From positions 1 to 58,218 of the forward strand of contig NZ_BJYT01000029.1 in NCBI RefSeq assembly GCF_007991655.1: DNA of 58,218 bases, given 5' to 3'. The position numbers and the translations under genes were made by a program. How positions within the stretch are numbered: position 1 is the first letter of the stretch; every line of letters starts with the position of its first letter. The notes beneath the pieces were generated by a model that saw only the letters and a list, made by a program, of their open reading frames with translations, ran no database searches and was not told where the DNA came from. The DNA is from Segetibacter aerophilus. GTDB lineage: Bacteria; Bacteroidota; Bacteroidia; Chitinophagales; Chitinophagaceae. This document shows positions 42,326-51,911 of this stretch, piece by piece.

Positions 42326-44485
42326 ATGCACGTTCGGGTTCCATTTCATCTTATAATCTTATTCTTATTTCCAGCGCTCGTTAAGGCGCAACAAACAAAC
42401 AGGGTTGCCCTGGAGCAATGTGCAACAATGGACAGGCTTCAATTGAAATTCAATCGTAATCCGCAGTTAAAAGCCAAGTTTGAACAGGAAAGAACAGCAT
42501 TTACAAGGGCAATAAAGGCAGGCGGATATCGGCGATCCGGGGAGCCAGATCACAGCAATAGCCGAACGGCTTATATTATACCTGTTGTATTTCATATCGT
42601 TCTAACCAATCCTGCTGCCGTTACCGACTCAAGTATAATGGCTCAGTTGGACGTTTTAAATAAAAGCTTCTCGGGCACAAATGCGGACACTGCAAGAATT
42701 CCCTCCTATTTCAAACCTCTTTTTGGTAAAACAGAAATACAATTTTGTCTTGCTCAACAAACTCCTGACGGAGAAGGAACTTCGGGCATAGAAAGAATTA
42801 AAACAACCCAAAATACTTTCAGTCCCGATAATGACGCTGTTAAACATGCAGCAAATGGGGGAGCAAACAGTTGGAGTCCAAAGAGATACTACAACGTTTG
42901 GTTGTGTTCTCTTTCCAGTGGCATTCTGGGGTATGCAACTTTTCCAAGTGACTCTGGAACTCCTGACGAGCAGGGGGTAGTAGTAGATTATCGCTCTTTG
43001 CCCGGGGGTTCTTTAACAAACTACAATACAGGCAAAACTTTACCTCACGAAACCGGCCACTACTTAAATCTCTTTCATATTTGGGGGGATGACAAGGGGG
43101 AATGCACGGGTTCAGACGAAGTGGGCGATACCCCTAATCAAACTGATGCCACAAGGGGTTGTACCAATGGTATAAAAACAGATGCTTGTACTCCCGGTGG
43201 AAACGGGATAATGTATCAAAACTATATGGACTACAGCTTCGACAGTTGCCTTGTAATGTTTACAAAGGAACAGGTTGCTCGTATGGAAAGTGCACTTCTT
43301 GCATACCGTTCTTCTTTAATTAGTTCTAATGCATGTACCCAGCCGGTTTTAAAGAATTATGACGCCCGGCTTTCATCGATAGACCAACCTGCTCAAAGGT
43401 TATGCACCAGTTTATTTACGCCTGTTGTTAGTATCCAAAACAAGGGCAGCCAGATTCTGACTTCGTTAGACATAAGCACACAAATAGATAATGGCCCGAT
43501 TACGAGTTATACCTGGAAAGGCTCTTTGGCCTATTTGGCCTCGTCGGTTGTTACTTTAAACAGTATAAATACAATTGTCGGCATCCATACATTAACTATC
43601 TACGTCTCCAACCCTGATAATAATACGGATGAGAACTTAGCTAATGATACGATATCCTCCACCATACAATTTTACAATCCTGTTAAAAATGTTTCAGAAA
43701 GCTTCGAAGGAAGTGTCTTTCCACCGCCGGGTTGGGATATTCAAAATCCCGACAACTTTATAACCTGGAAGCGTGTAACGGGAGTTTCTAAAACCGGCAC
43801 CGCGAGTGTTATGATCGAAAATTTTAGTTACACGTCAGTAGGATCAAAAGACGATTTGAGATTACCTAATGTTACGCTTCAAAATGTCGATTCTGCTTTT
43901 CTATCATTTCAGGTTGCCGCCGCCGCTTATTCTGACGTAAATGCCGCAAACAATATATGGGACACCCTTGAAGTATTAGCCAGCACAGATTGCGGACAAA
44001 CATACACCGGCTTGTACAAAAAGTATGGAAGGGAATTGGTTACCAGAACTGCTGCAACAACAACTTTCTTCACTCCCAACGCATCCGAATGGAGGAAAGA
44101 CTCAATCAATCTTGCACCTTATCTCGGTCAAGGAAATGTTCTACTTACTTTTAGAAATACAGCAGGCTATGAAAACAACATTTATCTTGATGATGTAAAC
44201 GTTCGAACTGTTGTTATCAATCCAAACTTAAAAAGACTTGGATTTCTGGCTACCCCAAACCCTACCAGCGGTATTATTGCGGTTCAATTTTACCCTCTGC
44301 CCACTAACTTAAGAGCCCTGCAGGTTTATAATATTGCAGGTCAAAAATTAACAGAAGTAAATGTTGCCAGTGGCCAAGCAGGTAACTATTATCAACTGGA
44401 TATTACACGATATTCGGCAGGAACTTATATAGTAAGGGCTGTATTTACTGATAGAGTAATTACAAGCAAGATCCTCAAGTTTTAA
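42326..44485 (+). CDS. M43-family zinc metalloprotease, T9SS cargo
   Basis: A 719-aa secreted protease from the ATG at 42326 (MHVRVPFHLIILFLFPALVK); a GTG at 42293 would add 11 residues. After the signal peptide lies a pappalysin-like catalytic domain. The zinc motif HETGHYLNLFH (about 241-251) is of the HExxHxxGxxH type, with a later Met-turn region YQNYMDYSFDSCLVMF. Central regions include a MAM/Ig-like part (WDIQNPDNFITWKRV). The C-terminus from LGFLATPNPTSGIIAVQF is a T9SS type A sorting domain. Probable extracellular proteolysis. It is not linked to the toxin-antitoxin pair that follows. Confidence 0.93.
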   Translation: MHVRVPFHLIILFLFPALVKAQQTNRVALEQCATMDRLQLKFNRNPQLKAKFEQERTAFTRAIKAGGYRRSGEPDHSNSRTAYIIPVVFHIVLTNPAAVTDSSIMAQLDVLNKSFSGTNADTARIPSYFKPLFGKTEIQFCLAQQTPDGEGTSGIERIKTTQNTFSPDNDAVKHAANGGANSWSPKRYYNVWLCSLSSGILGYATFPSDSGTPDEQGVVVDYRSLPGGSLTNYNTGKTLPHETGHYLNLFHIWGDDKGECTGSDEVGDTPNQTDATRGCTNGIKTDACTPGGNGIMYQNYMDYSFDSCLVMFTKEQVARMESALLAYRSSLISSNACTQPVLKNYDARLSSIDQPAQRLCTSLFTPVVSIQNKGSQILTSLDISTQIDNGPITSYTWKGSLAYLASSVVTLNSINTIVGIHTLTIYVSNPDNNTDENLANDTISSTIQFYNPVKNVSESFEGSVFPPPGWDIQNPDNFITWKRVTGVSKTGTASVMIENFSYTSVGSKDDLRLPNVTLQNVDSAFLSFQVAAAAYSDVNAANNIWDTLEVLASTDCGQTYTGLYKKYGRELVTRTAATTTFFTPNASEWRKDSINLAPYLGQGNVLLTFRNTAGYENNIYLDDVNVRTVVINPNLKRLGFLATPNPTSGIIAVQFYPLPTNLRALQVYNIAGQKLTEVNVASGQAGNYYQLDITRYSAGTYIVRAVFTDRVITSKILKF

Positions 44486-44547
44486 TATAATCGGAGGCGT
44501 AGTTCGCGGAGGAAAATTTTTTTTGAATCAAATATAATATTGTAGAT

Positions 44548-44565
44548 TAGTATAAATTTGTACTA
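44548..44565 (+). promoter_or_regulatory. Promoter with palindromic operator for the toxin-antitoxin pair
   Basis: TAGTA (44548-44552) and TACTA (44561-44565) form an inverted repeat around TAAATTTG (44553-44560), which matches the Bacteroidota -7 box TAnnTTTG. The dyad includes AAATTT at its centre. A protein bound here would cover the -7 box, so autorepression by the antitoxin (or its complex) is the simplest reading. The start codon is 22 bp downstream. Confidence 0.6.
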
Positions 44566-44586
44566 CCTTTAGTAAAAGTTTGTATT

Positions 44587-45171
44587 ATGGCAGAAAGAAA
44601 AATAAAAACTCAGGAGAACGCTGTAAAACCTGGTAAAAAAGCGGTAAGCCAGAAATATGAAACCAAATCTGTTGAGAAAACAAATTCGATGGTAGAGGAG
44701 TCTAGTGATACGGCTTATGTTACCAATAAAAGACAAGTTAGTAATGGAATAAATAATTGGGTTATTTTAGATAATGCCTCTAAAAAGCCTGAAAGCAAGA
44801 TGACCTCTTTTGAAAAAATTGATATAATAAGAGAGGGTATATCTAAAAAAGATCTTGAACATTTAAAAGAAAAGACAGACCTAGACTATAACCAACTTTC
44901 GAAAGTACTTTCTGTTGCCCGGGCTACCTTAATCAACAAAAAAGGAGCAGCTAAGTTTGACATGGTTTTAAGTGAAAGAATTGTCGGCGTTGCAGACATC
45001 TACTCTTATGGTTATGAAGTTTTTGAAGATGAAAACCGGTTTAATGAATGGATATTTCGCTCAAATCAATCTTTGGGTGGGCAAGCGCCATACGATTTAT
45101 TAGACAACCAATACGGTCGCGAAGAAGTTAAGAACCTGATTGGAAGAATAGATTATGGGGTTTATTCATAA
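44587..45171 (+). CDS. Xre/ParS-family antitoxin
   Basis: A 194-aa antitoxin. A long charged and Lys/Ser-rich N-terminus (1-75) is followed by an HTH-like helical region (FEKIDIIREGISKKDLEHLK, YNQLSKVLSVARATLI) and the toxin-binding DUF2384 part at the end (FNEWIFRSNQSLGGQAPYDL to LDNQYGREEVKNLIGRIDYG). The C-terminus matches antitoxins that pair with RES-domain toxins. The N-terminal extension is longer than in many relatives. It is 8 bp upstream of the toxin gene, with a palindromic operator on the promoter. Confidence 0.9.
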   Translation: MAERKIKTQENAVKPGKKAVSQKYETKSVEKTNSMVEESSDTAYVTNKRQVSNGINNWVILDNASKKPESKMTSFEKIDIIREGISKKDLEHLKEKTDLDYNQLSKVLSVARATLINKKGAAKFDMVLSERIVGVADIYSYGYEVFEDENRFNEWIFRSNQSLGGQAPYDLLDNQYGREEVKNLIGRIDYGVYS

Positions 45172-45179
45172 AGTTACCA

Positions 45180-45638
45180 ATGATTGTATATAGGATCGGG
45201 AGAACAAAATATGCCAATGATTTAACTGGCGAAGGAGCCAGGCTGAATGGCGGTAGATGGAATCATAAGCTTACTCCCTGCCTTTATACATCTGAAAGCC
45301 GATCGTTGGCGGTGTTGGAATATACTGTAAACGTAAATGTCGAAGATATTCCCAGGGCTCTAAGTATGACCACTCTTGACATTCCTGACAAACACATTTT
45401 GCAATTAAGCGTTTCTGATCTGCCTGGAAACTGGAGAGGTGCGCCTGCACCCGCATCTACAAAGGATTTTGGTACTGAACTTTTGAAGAAGTCCCAATAT
45501 TCTGTCATTCGAATTCCCTCTGCTGTGATCCCTGATGAATTTAATTATCTCCTCAATCCTTTACATAAAGACAGTCTTCAATTTGCGATTATAAATAGTA
45601 GTGATTTCATTTATGATGTAAGGATAAAGACGAAATAA
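45180..45638 (+). CDS. RES-domain toxin
   Basis: A 152-aa toxin of the RES family, reported to act by NAD-consuming or ADP-ribosylation chemistry. The Arg-Glu-Ser set is visible: Arg in LNGGRWNHKLTPCLY, Glu in LAVLEYTVNV and Ser in VIRIPSAVIPDEF, with LLNPLHKDS completing the domain. Length is the usual about 150 aa. It is 8 bp after the antitoxin, so one operon. It is on the chromosome, not in the island, and may be a stress or stability module. Confidence 0.92.
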   Translation: MIVYRIGRTKYANDLTGEGARLNGGRWNHKLTPCLYTSESRSLAVLEYTVNVNVEDIPRALSMTTLDIPDKHILQLSVSDLPGNWRGAPAPASTKDFGTELLKKSQYSVIRIPSAVIPDEFNYLLNPLHKDSLQFAIINSSDFIYDVRIKTK

Positions 45639-45758
45639 TTGTAACAACTTCTGCTATAAACGCCCTGCCAGTTCTTCTTTAGGTTTTAAAAGCGTTTGAA
45701 GGAAAATCAAAGGAATTTGGATTAGACGATAATTTCCATTGCTCCTCTTTTATAAGAA

Positions 45759-45777
45759 GTACAAGTGTGCGACGCAA
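45759..45777 (+). repeat. 19-bp interspersed repeat, copy 5 (toxin-uvrA gap)
   Basis: GTACAAGTGTGCGACGCAA, C/G variant, between the convergent toxin gene and uvrA ends (45639-45821). No other feature is seen in that gap. Confidence 0.7.
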
Positions 45778-45821
45778 TAATGTATCATTAGAAAACAGAT
45801 GCTGGTAACAAAGAAAAAAAA

Positions 45822-48695
45822 CTATTTGTCATTGAGTTCTATCGCTAAAAACTTGCCGGTGTGACTAGCCTTTACTTTTACCAGGTTTTCGGGCGTGCCT
45901 TCAAATAAGATTTTACCTCCGCCCTCTCCGCCCTCAGGCCCTAAGTCAATAATATGATCGGCTACTTTTATGACGTCGAGATTATGTTCTATTACCAGTA
46001 CAGAATTGCCACGATCAACGAGCTTATTTAACACATCCAACAAATGTTGAATATCCTGAAAATGTAAACCTGTAGTTGGCTCGTCTAAAATGTAAAACGT
46101 TTTTCCGGTGTCTTTTTTTGCCAACTCTGTTGCCAGTTTCACGCGTTGGGCCTCGCCGCCACTTAGCGTAACTGCAGATTGACCGAGCGTGATATATCCG
46201 AGACCAACCTCCTGCAAAACCTTGATCTTTCTGTACAGAAAATGCACGTTTTGAAAAAAGTCGACTGCCTCGTCAACGGTCATGTCAAGGATGTCGCTAA
46301 TGGATTTGCCTTTGTAACGAATTTCCAGCGTCTCGCGGTTATACCTTTTGCCATTACACTTTTCGCAGGGCACATAAACATCGGGTAAAAAGTTCATTTC
46401 TATCACCCGCATACCGCCGCCTTCGCAGACATCGCACCTTCCGCCTCTAACATTGAAAGAAAAACGACCTGCAGCATAACCACGAATTTTAGCTTCGGGG
46501 ATAGCAGCAAATAATGTTCTGATCTCAGTAAAAAAACCGCAATAAGTTGCGGGATTACTTCTTGGCGTTCTTCCAATCGGACTTTGGTCAATTTCAATTA
46601 CTTTATCAATAAACTCCAAACCTGCAATGCTTTTATACTCCATCGGAGTCATCTTGCTATTAAAAGCATGCTTCGACAAGATGGGATACAAAGTCTCCGT
46701 AATTAAAGTGCTCTTTCCGCTTCCACTGACGCCTGTTACGCAAATAAATTTTCCTAAAGGAAACTTTACATTAACTCCCTTAAGGTTATTGCCTTTTACA
46801 CCCTTTAGTTCAAGTACTTTGCCACTGCCTACCCGCCTTTTTTCAGGAACCGCTATTGATTTTTCTCCGCTCAAGTAAACGGAGGTGGGGGAGCCCGACT
46901 CCAAAACTTGTTTTGGATTCCCTTGAGCCACAACCTGCCCTCCATGCTTGCCTGCTTTTGGGCCTATGTCAATCAAGTGGTCCGATGCAAGCATGATGTC
47001 TTTATCGTGCTCAACAACCAAAACACTGTTACCAATATCGCGTAGGTTTTTTAAAGCAACGATTAACTGTTGGTTATCCCGCTGATGCAGACCAATACTA
47101 GGCTCGTCGAGAATATAAGTGATGCCTTGCAGTTGTGAACCTATTTGGGTTGCAAGCCTAATACGTTGACTTTCGCCACCACTAAGCGATTTTGATGAAC
47201 GATTTAAAGTGAGATAGGTGAGACCAACATCAAGCAAGAAACCAAGCCTTTCCCTGATTTCCTTTAAAATATCTTTTGCGATGGTATTTTGTTTTTTAGA
47301 CAATCTCTCTTCAATTCCTTCAAACCATGCAAACAATTTATCCAGGTCTTGCCTGCTCAAATCGGCAATACTTTTTTCGTTGACCTTAAACCATAAACTT
47401 TCCTTTTTTAAACGGTCTCCACTACAAGTCGGACATTCTTTTAAGATCATAAATTTTTCTACCCAATCTCTTAACGACTCGCTGCTACTTGATGAAAACC
47501 ATCTTTTCAGCATATTAACTATCCCTTCGTATTCCGTTGTGTACATATCGCCCGGCAGGGCCTCGTAGTCACCCGATATTTCTATATCGCCTGTTGCTTC
47601 CTCCTTGCCATAAAGGATAATGTTCATAGCATTTTCAGAAAGATCTTTAACAGGTTTGTCAACTGAGAACTTATGCTTTTTGCCTAACTGAACGATTTGC
47701 TTGTAAATAAACGCTTCGCGCTCTTCACCCAAAGGAGCTATGGCGCCTTCTTTGATGCTTTTATTTTTATCCGGAATTACCGCGTCCATGTTTATCTGGT
47801 AAACGCTTCCAAGTCCCTTGCAAGAGACGCATGCACCATAGGGGGAGTTAAACGAGAATGCATTTGGTGAAGGTTCTTCATAACTCAGCCCTGTGTCTTC
47901 ACACATTAACTGCTTACTATATTGAACGACTGTATCATTGTCGTTTATCAGCAAAAACATTAAATCTTTACCAACCTGGAGAGTCTTCTGCACGCTTTGG
48001 CTTAGACGCACTTTCATGTCGTCGGTTGCTTGTAACCGGTCTATTACTAATTCTATATCATGAATCTTATAACGGTCAACCTGCATTTTTTCTTTCAGGT
48101 CTTTTACTTCTCCATCGATTCGAACTTTTAAAAAACCTTTCTTTCTCACATCTTCGAACAACTCGCGATAGTGGCCTTTCCGTCCACGGACAAGCGGAGC
48201 AAGCAAGCTTATTTTCTTATCCTTAAATTTTGAAAAAATGTTTTCGACGATTTCTTCTTCGCTCCACTTAACCATTTTCTTACCGGTATTGTAGCTGTAT
48301 GCCTCACCAATCCTCGCAAATAATAGTCTAAGGAAATCATAGACTTCTGTTATTGTTCCAACTGTTGATCTTGGATTTTTATTAGTCGTTTTCTGTTCAA
48401 TGGAAATAACGGGACTAAGGCCGGTTATCTTGTCAACGTCAGGTCGTTCCATATCACCAATAAACTGCCTTGCATAGGCGCTAAAGCTTTCCATATAACG
48501 GCGTTGACCTTCGTTATAAATGGTATCGAAGGCTAAAGAAGATTTACCACTTCCGCTAACCCCGGTAATAACAACCAACTTATTTTTTGGAATTGAAATA
48601 TCAATATTTTTTAAGTTGTGAACCCTTGCGCCATACACTTCTATTTGTTCTTCCGCTTCAGCAACTTCTATTGTTTCGGATATAATTCTTGCCAT
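45822..48695 (-). CDS. uvrA: UvrABC excision repair ATPase
   Basis: A 957-aa DNA-damage sensor from the ATG at 48695 (MARIISETIEVAEAEEQIEV). Two ABC modules: the first Walker A is VITGVSGSGKSSLAFDT (about 40-56) and the second FICVTGVSGSGKSTLITETL (about 645). ABC signatures SLSGGESQRIRL and TLSGGEAQRVKL are present. Three zinc-binding Cys clusters are seen (CVSCKG, CPTCSGDRL, CDVCEGGGMR to CEKCNG). Length and domain order are normal. It is monocistronic. Confidence 0.97.
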   Translation of the reverse strand: MARIISETIEVAEAEEQIEVYGARVHNLKNIDISIPKNKLVVITGVSGSGKSSLAFDTIYNEGQRRYMESFSAYARQFIGDMERPDVDKITGLSPVISIEQKTTNKNPRSTVGTITEVYDFLRLLFARIGEAYSYNTGKKMVKWSEEEIVENIFSKFKDKKISLLAPLVRGRKGHYRELFEDVRKKGFLKVRIDGEVKDLKEKMQVDRYKIHDIELVIDRLQATDDMKVRLSQSVQKTLQVGKDLMFLLINDNDTVVQYSKQLMCEDTGLSYEEPSPNAFSFNSPYGACVSCKGLGSVYQINMDAVIPDKNKSIKEGAIAPLGEEREAFIYKQIVQLGKKHKFSVDKPVKDLSENAMNIILYGKEEATGDIEISGDYEALPGDMYTTEYEGIVNMLKRWFSSSSSESLRDWVEKFMILKECPTCSGDRLKKESLWFKVNEKSIADLSRQDLDKLFAWFEGIEERLSKKQNTIAKDILKEIRERLGFLLDVGLTYLTLNRSSKSLSGGESQRIRLATQIGSQLQGITYILDEPSIGLHQRDNQQLIVALKNLRDIGNSVLVVEHDKDIMLASDHLIDIGPKAGKHGGQVVAQGNPKQVLESGSPTSVYLSGEKSIAVPEKRRVGSGKVLELKGVKGNNLKGVNVKFPLGKFICVTGVSGSGKSTLITETLYPILSKHAFNSKMTPMEYKSIAGLEFIDKVIEIDQSPIGRTPRSNPATYCGFFTEIRTLFAAIPEAKIRGYAAGRFSFNVRGGRCDVCEGGGMRVIEMNFLPDVYVPCEKCNGKRYNRETLEIRYKGKSISDILDMTVDEAVDFFQNVHFLYRKIKVLQEVGLGYITLGQSAVTLSGGEAQRVKLATELAKKDTGKTFYILDEPTTGLHFQDIQHLLDVLNKLVDRGNSVLVIEHNLDVIKVADHIIDLGPEGGEGGGKILFEGTPENLVKVKASHTGKFLAIELNDK

Positions 48696-48916
48696 AACGG
48701 GTAAAGATAGCAAGACAATAGTTTGGATAATTGTAATAGTGTTATAAAGATCTAGGTTAACAATTTCACTAGTTTTTAAGCTGGAAAGCAAGTTCTACCA
48801 GTTGAATTTGAGCTCATATTAGTGGGAGTAATATTACTTAAGCCGATTGTAATAGAAATTTAAGTATCAATAGAATAAAGTTGGATATAGGTTCGTTTAA
48901 TAGAAAATTTTTAAAA

Positions 48917-49192
48917 ATGAATAATATGAACAATTATATTACTCAATTAAACTTCCTTTTGCTTGGGCTCGGAGTATTCTCTTTTTTTATGAAAATTGTC
49001 TTGTACTATAAAGTTGAAAAAGAGTGGGACTCAGTGAGGTTTTTAAGGTTTTCAAGGGTAGACTTGAAAATGACAGTTAGCAAAGATTTACGTATTTGGA
49101 GAAAAAGACAAAATTTATTGACAAACGTCTTTCTTGTATTTATCCTGCTATTTGGGATGTCATCTTTTTTTAGAATTATTATCAGTATTTAG
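48917..49192 (+). CDS. Small membrane hypothetical protein
   Basis: A 91-aa protein, ATG at 48917 (MNNMNNYITQLNFLLLGLGV). Two hydrophobic segments (about 10-30 and 70-90) flank a basic central loop. No family is known. It is followed by a hairpin terminator, so it is probably expressed alone. Confidence 0.5.
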   Translation: MNNMNNYITQLNFLLLGLGVFSFFMKIVLYYKVEKEWDSVRFLRFSRVDLKMTVSKDLRIWRKRQNLLTNVFLVFILLFGMSSFFRIIISI

Positions 49193-49217
49193 ACTTCTAC
49201 CATTATTAGTTCTCTTA

Positions 49218-49252
49218 GGCCATCAACTTATTTAAATAGTAAGTGATGGCCT
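49218..49252. terminator. Bidirectional terminator
   Basis: GGCCATCAACTTA (49218-49230) pairs with TAAGTGATGGCC (49240-49251), with one bulged A. It is followed by a T-run and serves both the small plus gene and pbpC. Confidence 0.8.
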
Positions 49253-49255
49253 TTT

Positions 49256-51763
49256 TTAATGTCTTTCCTTTTCTAAAATTTTGAAACTTCTTGTAATTGT
49301 TTCGCCTTCATGATCAACAATAGTAATTGTGTGAGAACCTTTCGAGGGATTTACTGCTAACTGATGAAACTGTTGAGTTGTACCAACGTAATTGTCGTCA
49401 AGATGCCAGTAGAGTTTTTCATTCGCATTGCGATGAGTAGCCTTGAATACAGTTCTTCCTTTTTGACCGGTTACTTCCATCGGAACATAAATGACGGCAT
49501 TAGGTTCCGGGTAAATCATTTCCATTTGCCTATTTATATTAGGATTACAGCCAGGCAAGTAGGGCGGCAGTTGTTGGTAGTCCTGGTGTTTAGCTTTATA
49601 ATAGTACTCCATTGCAGGAGGTAGGGTAAACCAAGTTTTGTGTACCATCTCAGAGGGAGTTTCACAGCCTTCGCTTGTCCTGTAAGTTGCGGTATGGTCA
49701 AGATGAATAATGTGGTGAAAAGGGCATAATGTAGCATTTTTCCCATTTATGCTAACCATCATCGTATCTACGTCGTTACAGTCCGGGCCTGCTTTGTAAC
49801 CGCTTTGATGACATATTGGTAAATAAGTAAAATCGTGGCCAGGAGGTTCAAACCATGGTGTTGACGGTAACAAACGGAATATATCGAACATAACAGGTGC
49901 AGCCGTATTAATGCCTGTGAGTTCAGGACGCCCTTCCCCATCAGTATTTCCCACCCATGCAACTACACAATATTCTGAAGTTAAGCCAATCGCCCACCCG
50001 TCTCTAAATCCAAAGCTTGTTCCAGTTTTCCAAGCAATTCGTTGGGCTGAGTTGAAGAGGTTCCAAAGGCCTTCTTCGCCGGGTCGCATTACCTCCTGCA
50101 TTGCGTTGAACGTGTGCCAGAGGGAAGTGAAGTCGAAGGGGAGTTGGGAGTTTTGGGTTTTGAGTTTTGAGTTTTGAGATGACGGTTGAGTGATAACTGA
50201 TGACAGAGATCCCTGTGTCGTTTTGTTTGAAGTTGGCTTGTTCTTCGCTTGCAGCTTGTGGCTTGCAGCTTGTGACTCAAAATATTTGGGCATACGCCAA
50301 TCGTCACCAATCATCTTCCCATTGTTTTTCCTTTGATTATTGTAGGTTCTTGCGAGGCTGCTGTATACGCCTGCAAGTTCCCATGGAGTCACTTCGCATC
50401 CGCCAAGAATCAGGCTGAGTCCGTAATGGTCAGCAGGCTGCTTTAGAGTGGTGAAGCCGCATTGTTTCAGCACGTCATAAAAGCGCTGGTACTTGTACTG
50501 TTGTAGCATCTTTACTGCCGGAATGTTCAGGCTTCGACTTAAGGCCCGATTGGCAGGGACAGCTCCGTCGTAATCGAGGTTAAAATTTTGAGGGGTATAG
50601 CCACCAATTTGAGTAGGAATGTCGGGAACAAGTTGCTGCGGCAATATCAATCCGTCAGTTTGCATGGCGGCGAAGAGCAAAGGTTTTAAAGTACTGCCGG
50701 GACTACGAGGAGAGGCAAGTACATCCACATGACTTTCAAGTTCAGGGTCAGACGGATTGTAAACGTTGCCAACATAAGCCAATACGTTTCCTGTTTCAAC
50801 TTCCATAACCATCGCTGCAGCGTTGTTTATCCCGTTTCCCCTGAAGCTACTTTGGTACCTGTTGATTATTTGCGTAACGCTTTGTTGTAAATCTGATTGC
50901 ACCGTTGTAGTTATCCGTGTTGACAGTTCTGTATTTTCTTCATGTAGTTTTTTATATTCTTTTTTGAACCTATCTAAGAGGTGTGGAGCGAGTTGTGGTA
51001 ACGGTAATGGCTGACCAGGCAGCGGTTCCATTTTAGCAAGTTCACCTGTTGTTGCATCAATTGTTTTGTTAGAAACAAGTTTATCTACCAGTTCATTTCT
51101 TTTACGTAAAAGTGTTTGCCTGTTTTTACCTGGATGTACCAATGTTGGTGCGTTTGGTAAAACGGCTAGCGCTGCCATTTCCCCCCAGCTAAGTTTGTCA
51201 GCGCTTCGACCAAAGTAGCGCCAAGCAGCCGCGTCTAACCCCACTACATTACTCCCGAAAGGAGCATTGCTGGCGTATATTGCTAAAATTGATTTTTTAC
51301 TGTAAAAACATTCTAACCTTACTGCCAAAATTCCTTCGAGCAACTTTTGCCATAGGTTGCGCTTTTCTCCCCTGCTCAGTCTTATCACCTGCATCGTTAA
51401 CGTGCTTCCGCCGCTGATTACTTTTTTGCCTTTTAGGTTTTGATAAATGGCTCGTGTTAATGCAATCGGGTCGATGCCCGGATGATAGGAAAAACGTTTG
51501 TCTTCAAAGGTGGTTATGCATTTAAAGAATTTGTCAGGAACGGCTTGGTTGTACGGAAAGCGCCATTGCCCGTCTGTTGCGATGCTTGCTGATAATAAGT
51601 TTCCATCAGCGTCTTCTAATACAAATGAAGTTGGTTTGTCAAATAGTTTTTTCGGTAATGAAAAAGCAAACCATAGTAGCAAGACCGCTGCAACGGCTAT
51701 TGTTATTTTTCTTTTTTTTAAAACGGATTTTATTTTCCCGATTGTCCTATTCACAGCCTTCAA
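49256..51763 (-). CDS. pbpC: Penicillin-binding protein 1C
   Basis: An 835-aa bifunctional peptidoglycan enzyme. The N-terminal TM anchor is about 17-37. The transglycosylase domain (about 50-235) has FEDKRFSYHPGIDPIALTRA and GGSTLTMQVIRLSRG. The transpeptidase domain (about 310-640) carries SPGSTLKP (SxxK), SRSLNIPA and WKTGTSFGFRDG (KTG). A C-terminal PBP1C domain follows. A Gln/Ser/Lys-rich insertion (about 490-542) with tandem DNA repeats sits inside the transpeptidase region. It lies next to the alpha-2-macroglobulin gene, the standard partner of pbpC: that protein traps proteases while PBP1C would repair the wall. Confidence 0.96.
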   Translation of the reverse strand: MKAVNRTIGKIKSVLKKRKITIAVAAVLLLWFAFSLPKKLFDKPTSFVLEDADGNLLSASIATDGQWRFPYNQAVPDKFFKCITTFEDKRFSYHPGIDPIALTRAIYQNLKGKKVISGGSTLTMQVIRLSRGEKRNLWQKLLEGILAVRLECFYSKKSILAIYASNAPFGSNVVGLDAAAWRYFGRSADKLSWGEMAALAVLPNAPTLVHPGKNRQTLLRKRNELVDKLVSNKTIDATTGELAKMEPLPGQPLPLPQLAPHLLDRFKKEYKKLHEENTELSTRITTTVQSDLQQSVTQIINRYQSSFRGNGINNAAAMVMEVETGNVLAYVGNVYNPSDPELESHVDVLASPRSPGSTLKPLLFAAMQTDGLILPQQLVPDIPTQIGGYTPQNFNLDYDGAVPANRALSRSLNIPAVKMLQQYKYQRFYDVLKQCGFTTLKQPADHYGLSLILGGCEVTPWELAGVYSSLARTYNNQRKNNGKMIGDDWRMPKYFESQAASHKLQAKNKPTSNKTTQGSLSSVITQPSSQNSKLKTQNSQLPFDFTSLWHTFNAMQEVMRPGEEGLWNLFNSAQRIAWKTGTSFGFRDGWAIGLTSEYCVVAWVGNTDGEGRPELTGINTAAPVMFDIFRLLPSTPWFEPPGHDFTYLPICHQSGYKAGPDCNDVDTMMVSINGKNATLCPFHHIIHLDHTATYRTSEGCETPSEMVHKTWFTLPPAMEYYYKAKHQDYQQLPPYLPGCNPNINRQMEMIYPEPNAVIYVPMEVTGQKGRTVFKATHRNANEKLYWHLDDNYVGTTQQFHQLAVNPSKGSHTITIVDHEGETITRSFKILEKERH
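50151..50274 (-). repeat. Tandem microrepeats inserted in frame into pbpC
   Basis: Two tandem blocks lie within the coding sequence: TTTTGGG plus three TTTTGAG heptamers (50151-50178), and a perfect 14-bp duplication GCTTGCAGCTTGTG (50247-50260, 50261-50274). They translate to a low-complexity stretch (SQAASHKLQAKNK, SSQNSKLKTQNSQLP) between conserved transpeptidase blocks. The reading frame is kept. Confidence 0.75.
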
Positions 51764-51827
51764 TTAAAAATACCTATTTGACCTCCGCTTGTTTTTGGTG
51801 CCAGCAATTGTACTCCTTGCAACATCG

Positions 51828-51846
51828 TTGTGTCACTCCCTTGTAC
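51828..51846 (-). repeat. 19-bp interspersed repeat, copy 6
   Basis: On the minus strand GTACAAGGGAGTGACACAA, identical in sequence to copy 2. It lies in the pbpC/alpha-2-macroglobulin gap, inverted relative to copy 7, about 65 bp away. Confidence 0.7.
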
Positions 51847-51911
51847 TGCCAATATTTATTCTACTGCAGCATCATTTTTGCCAAAGTTGCTTTCTGCAAA
51901 GTGAAAAAAAT

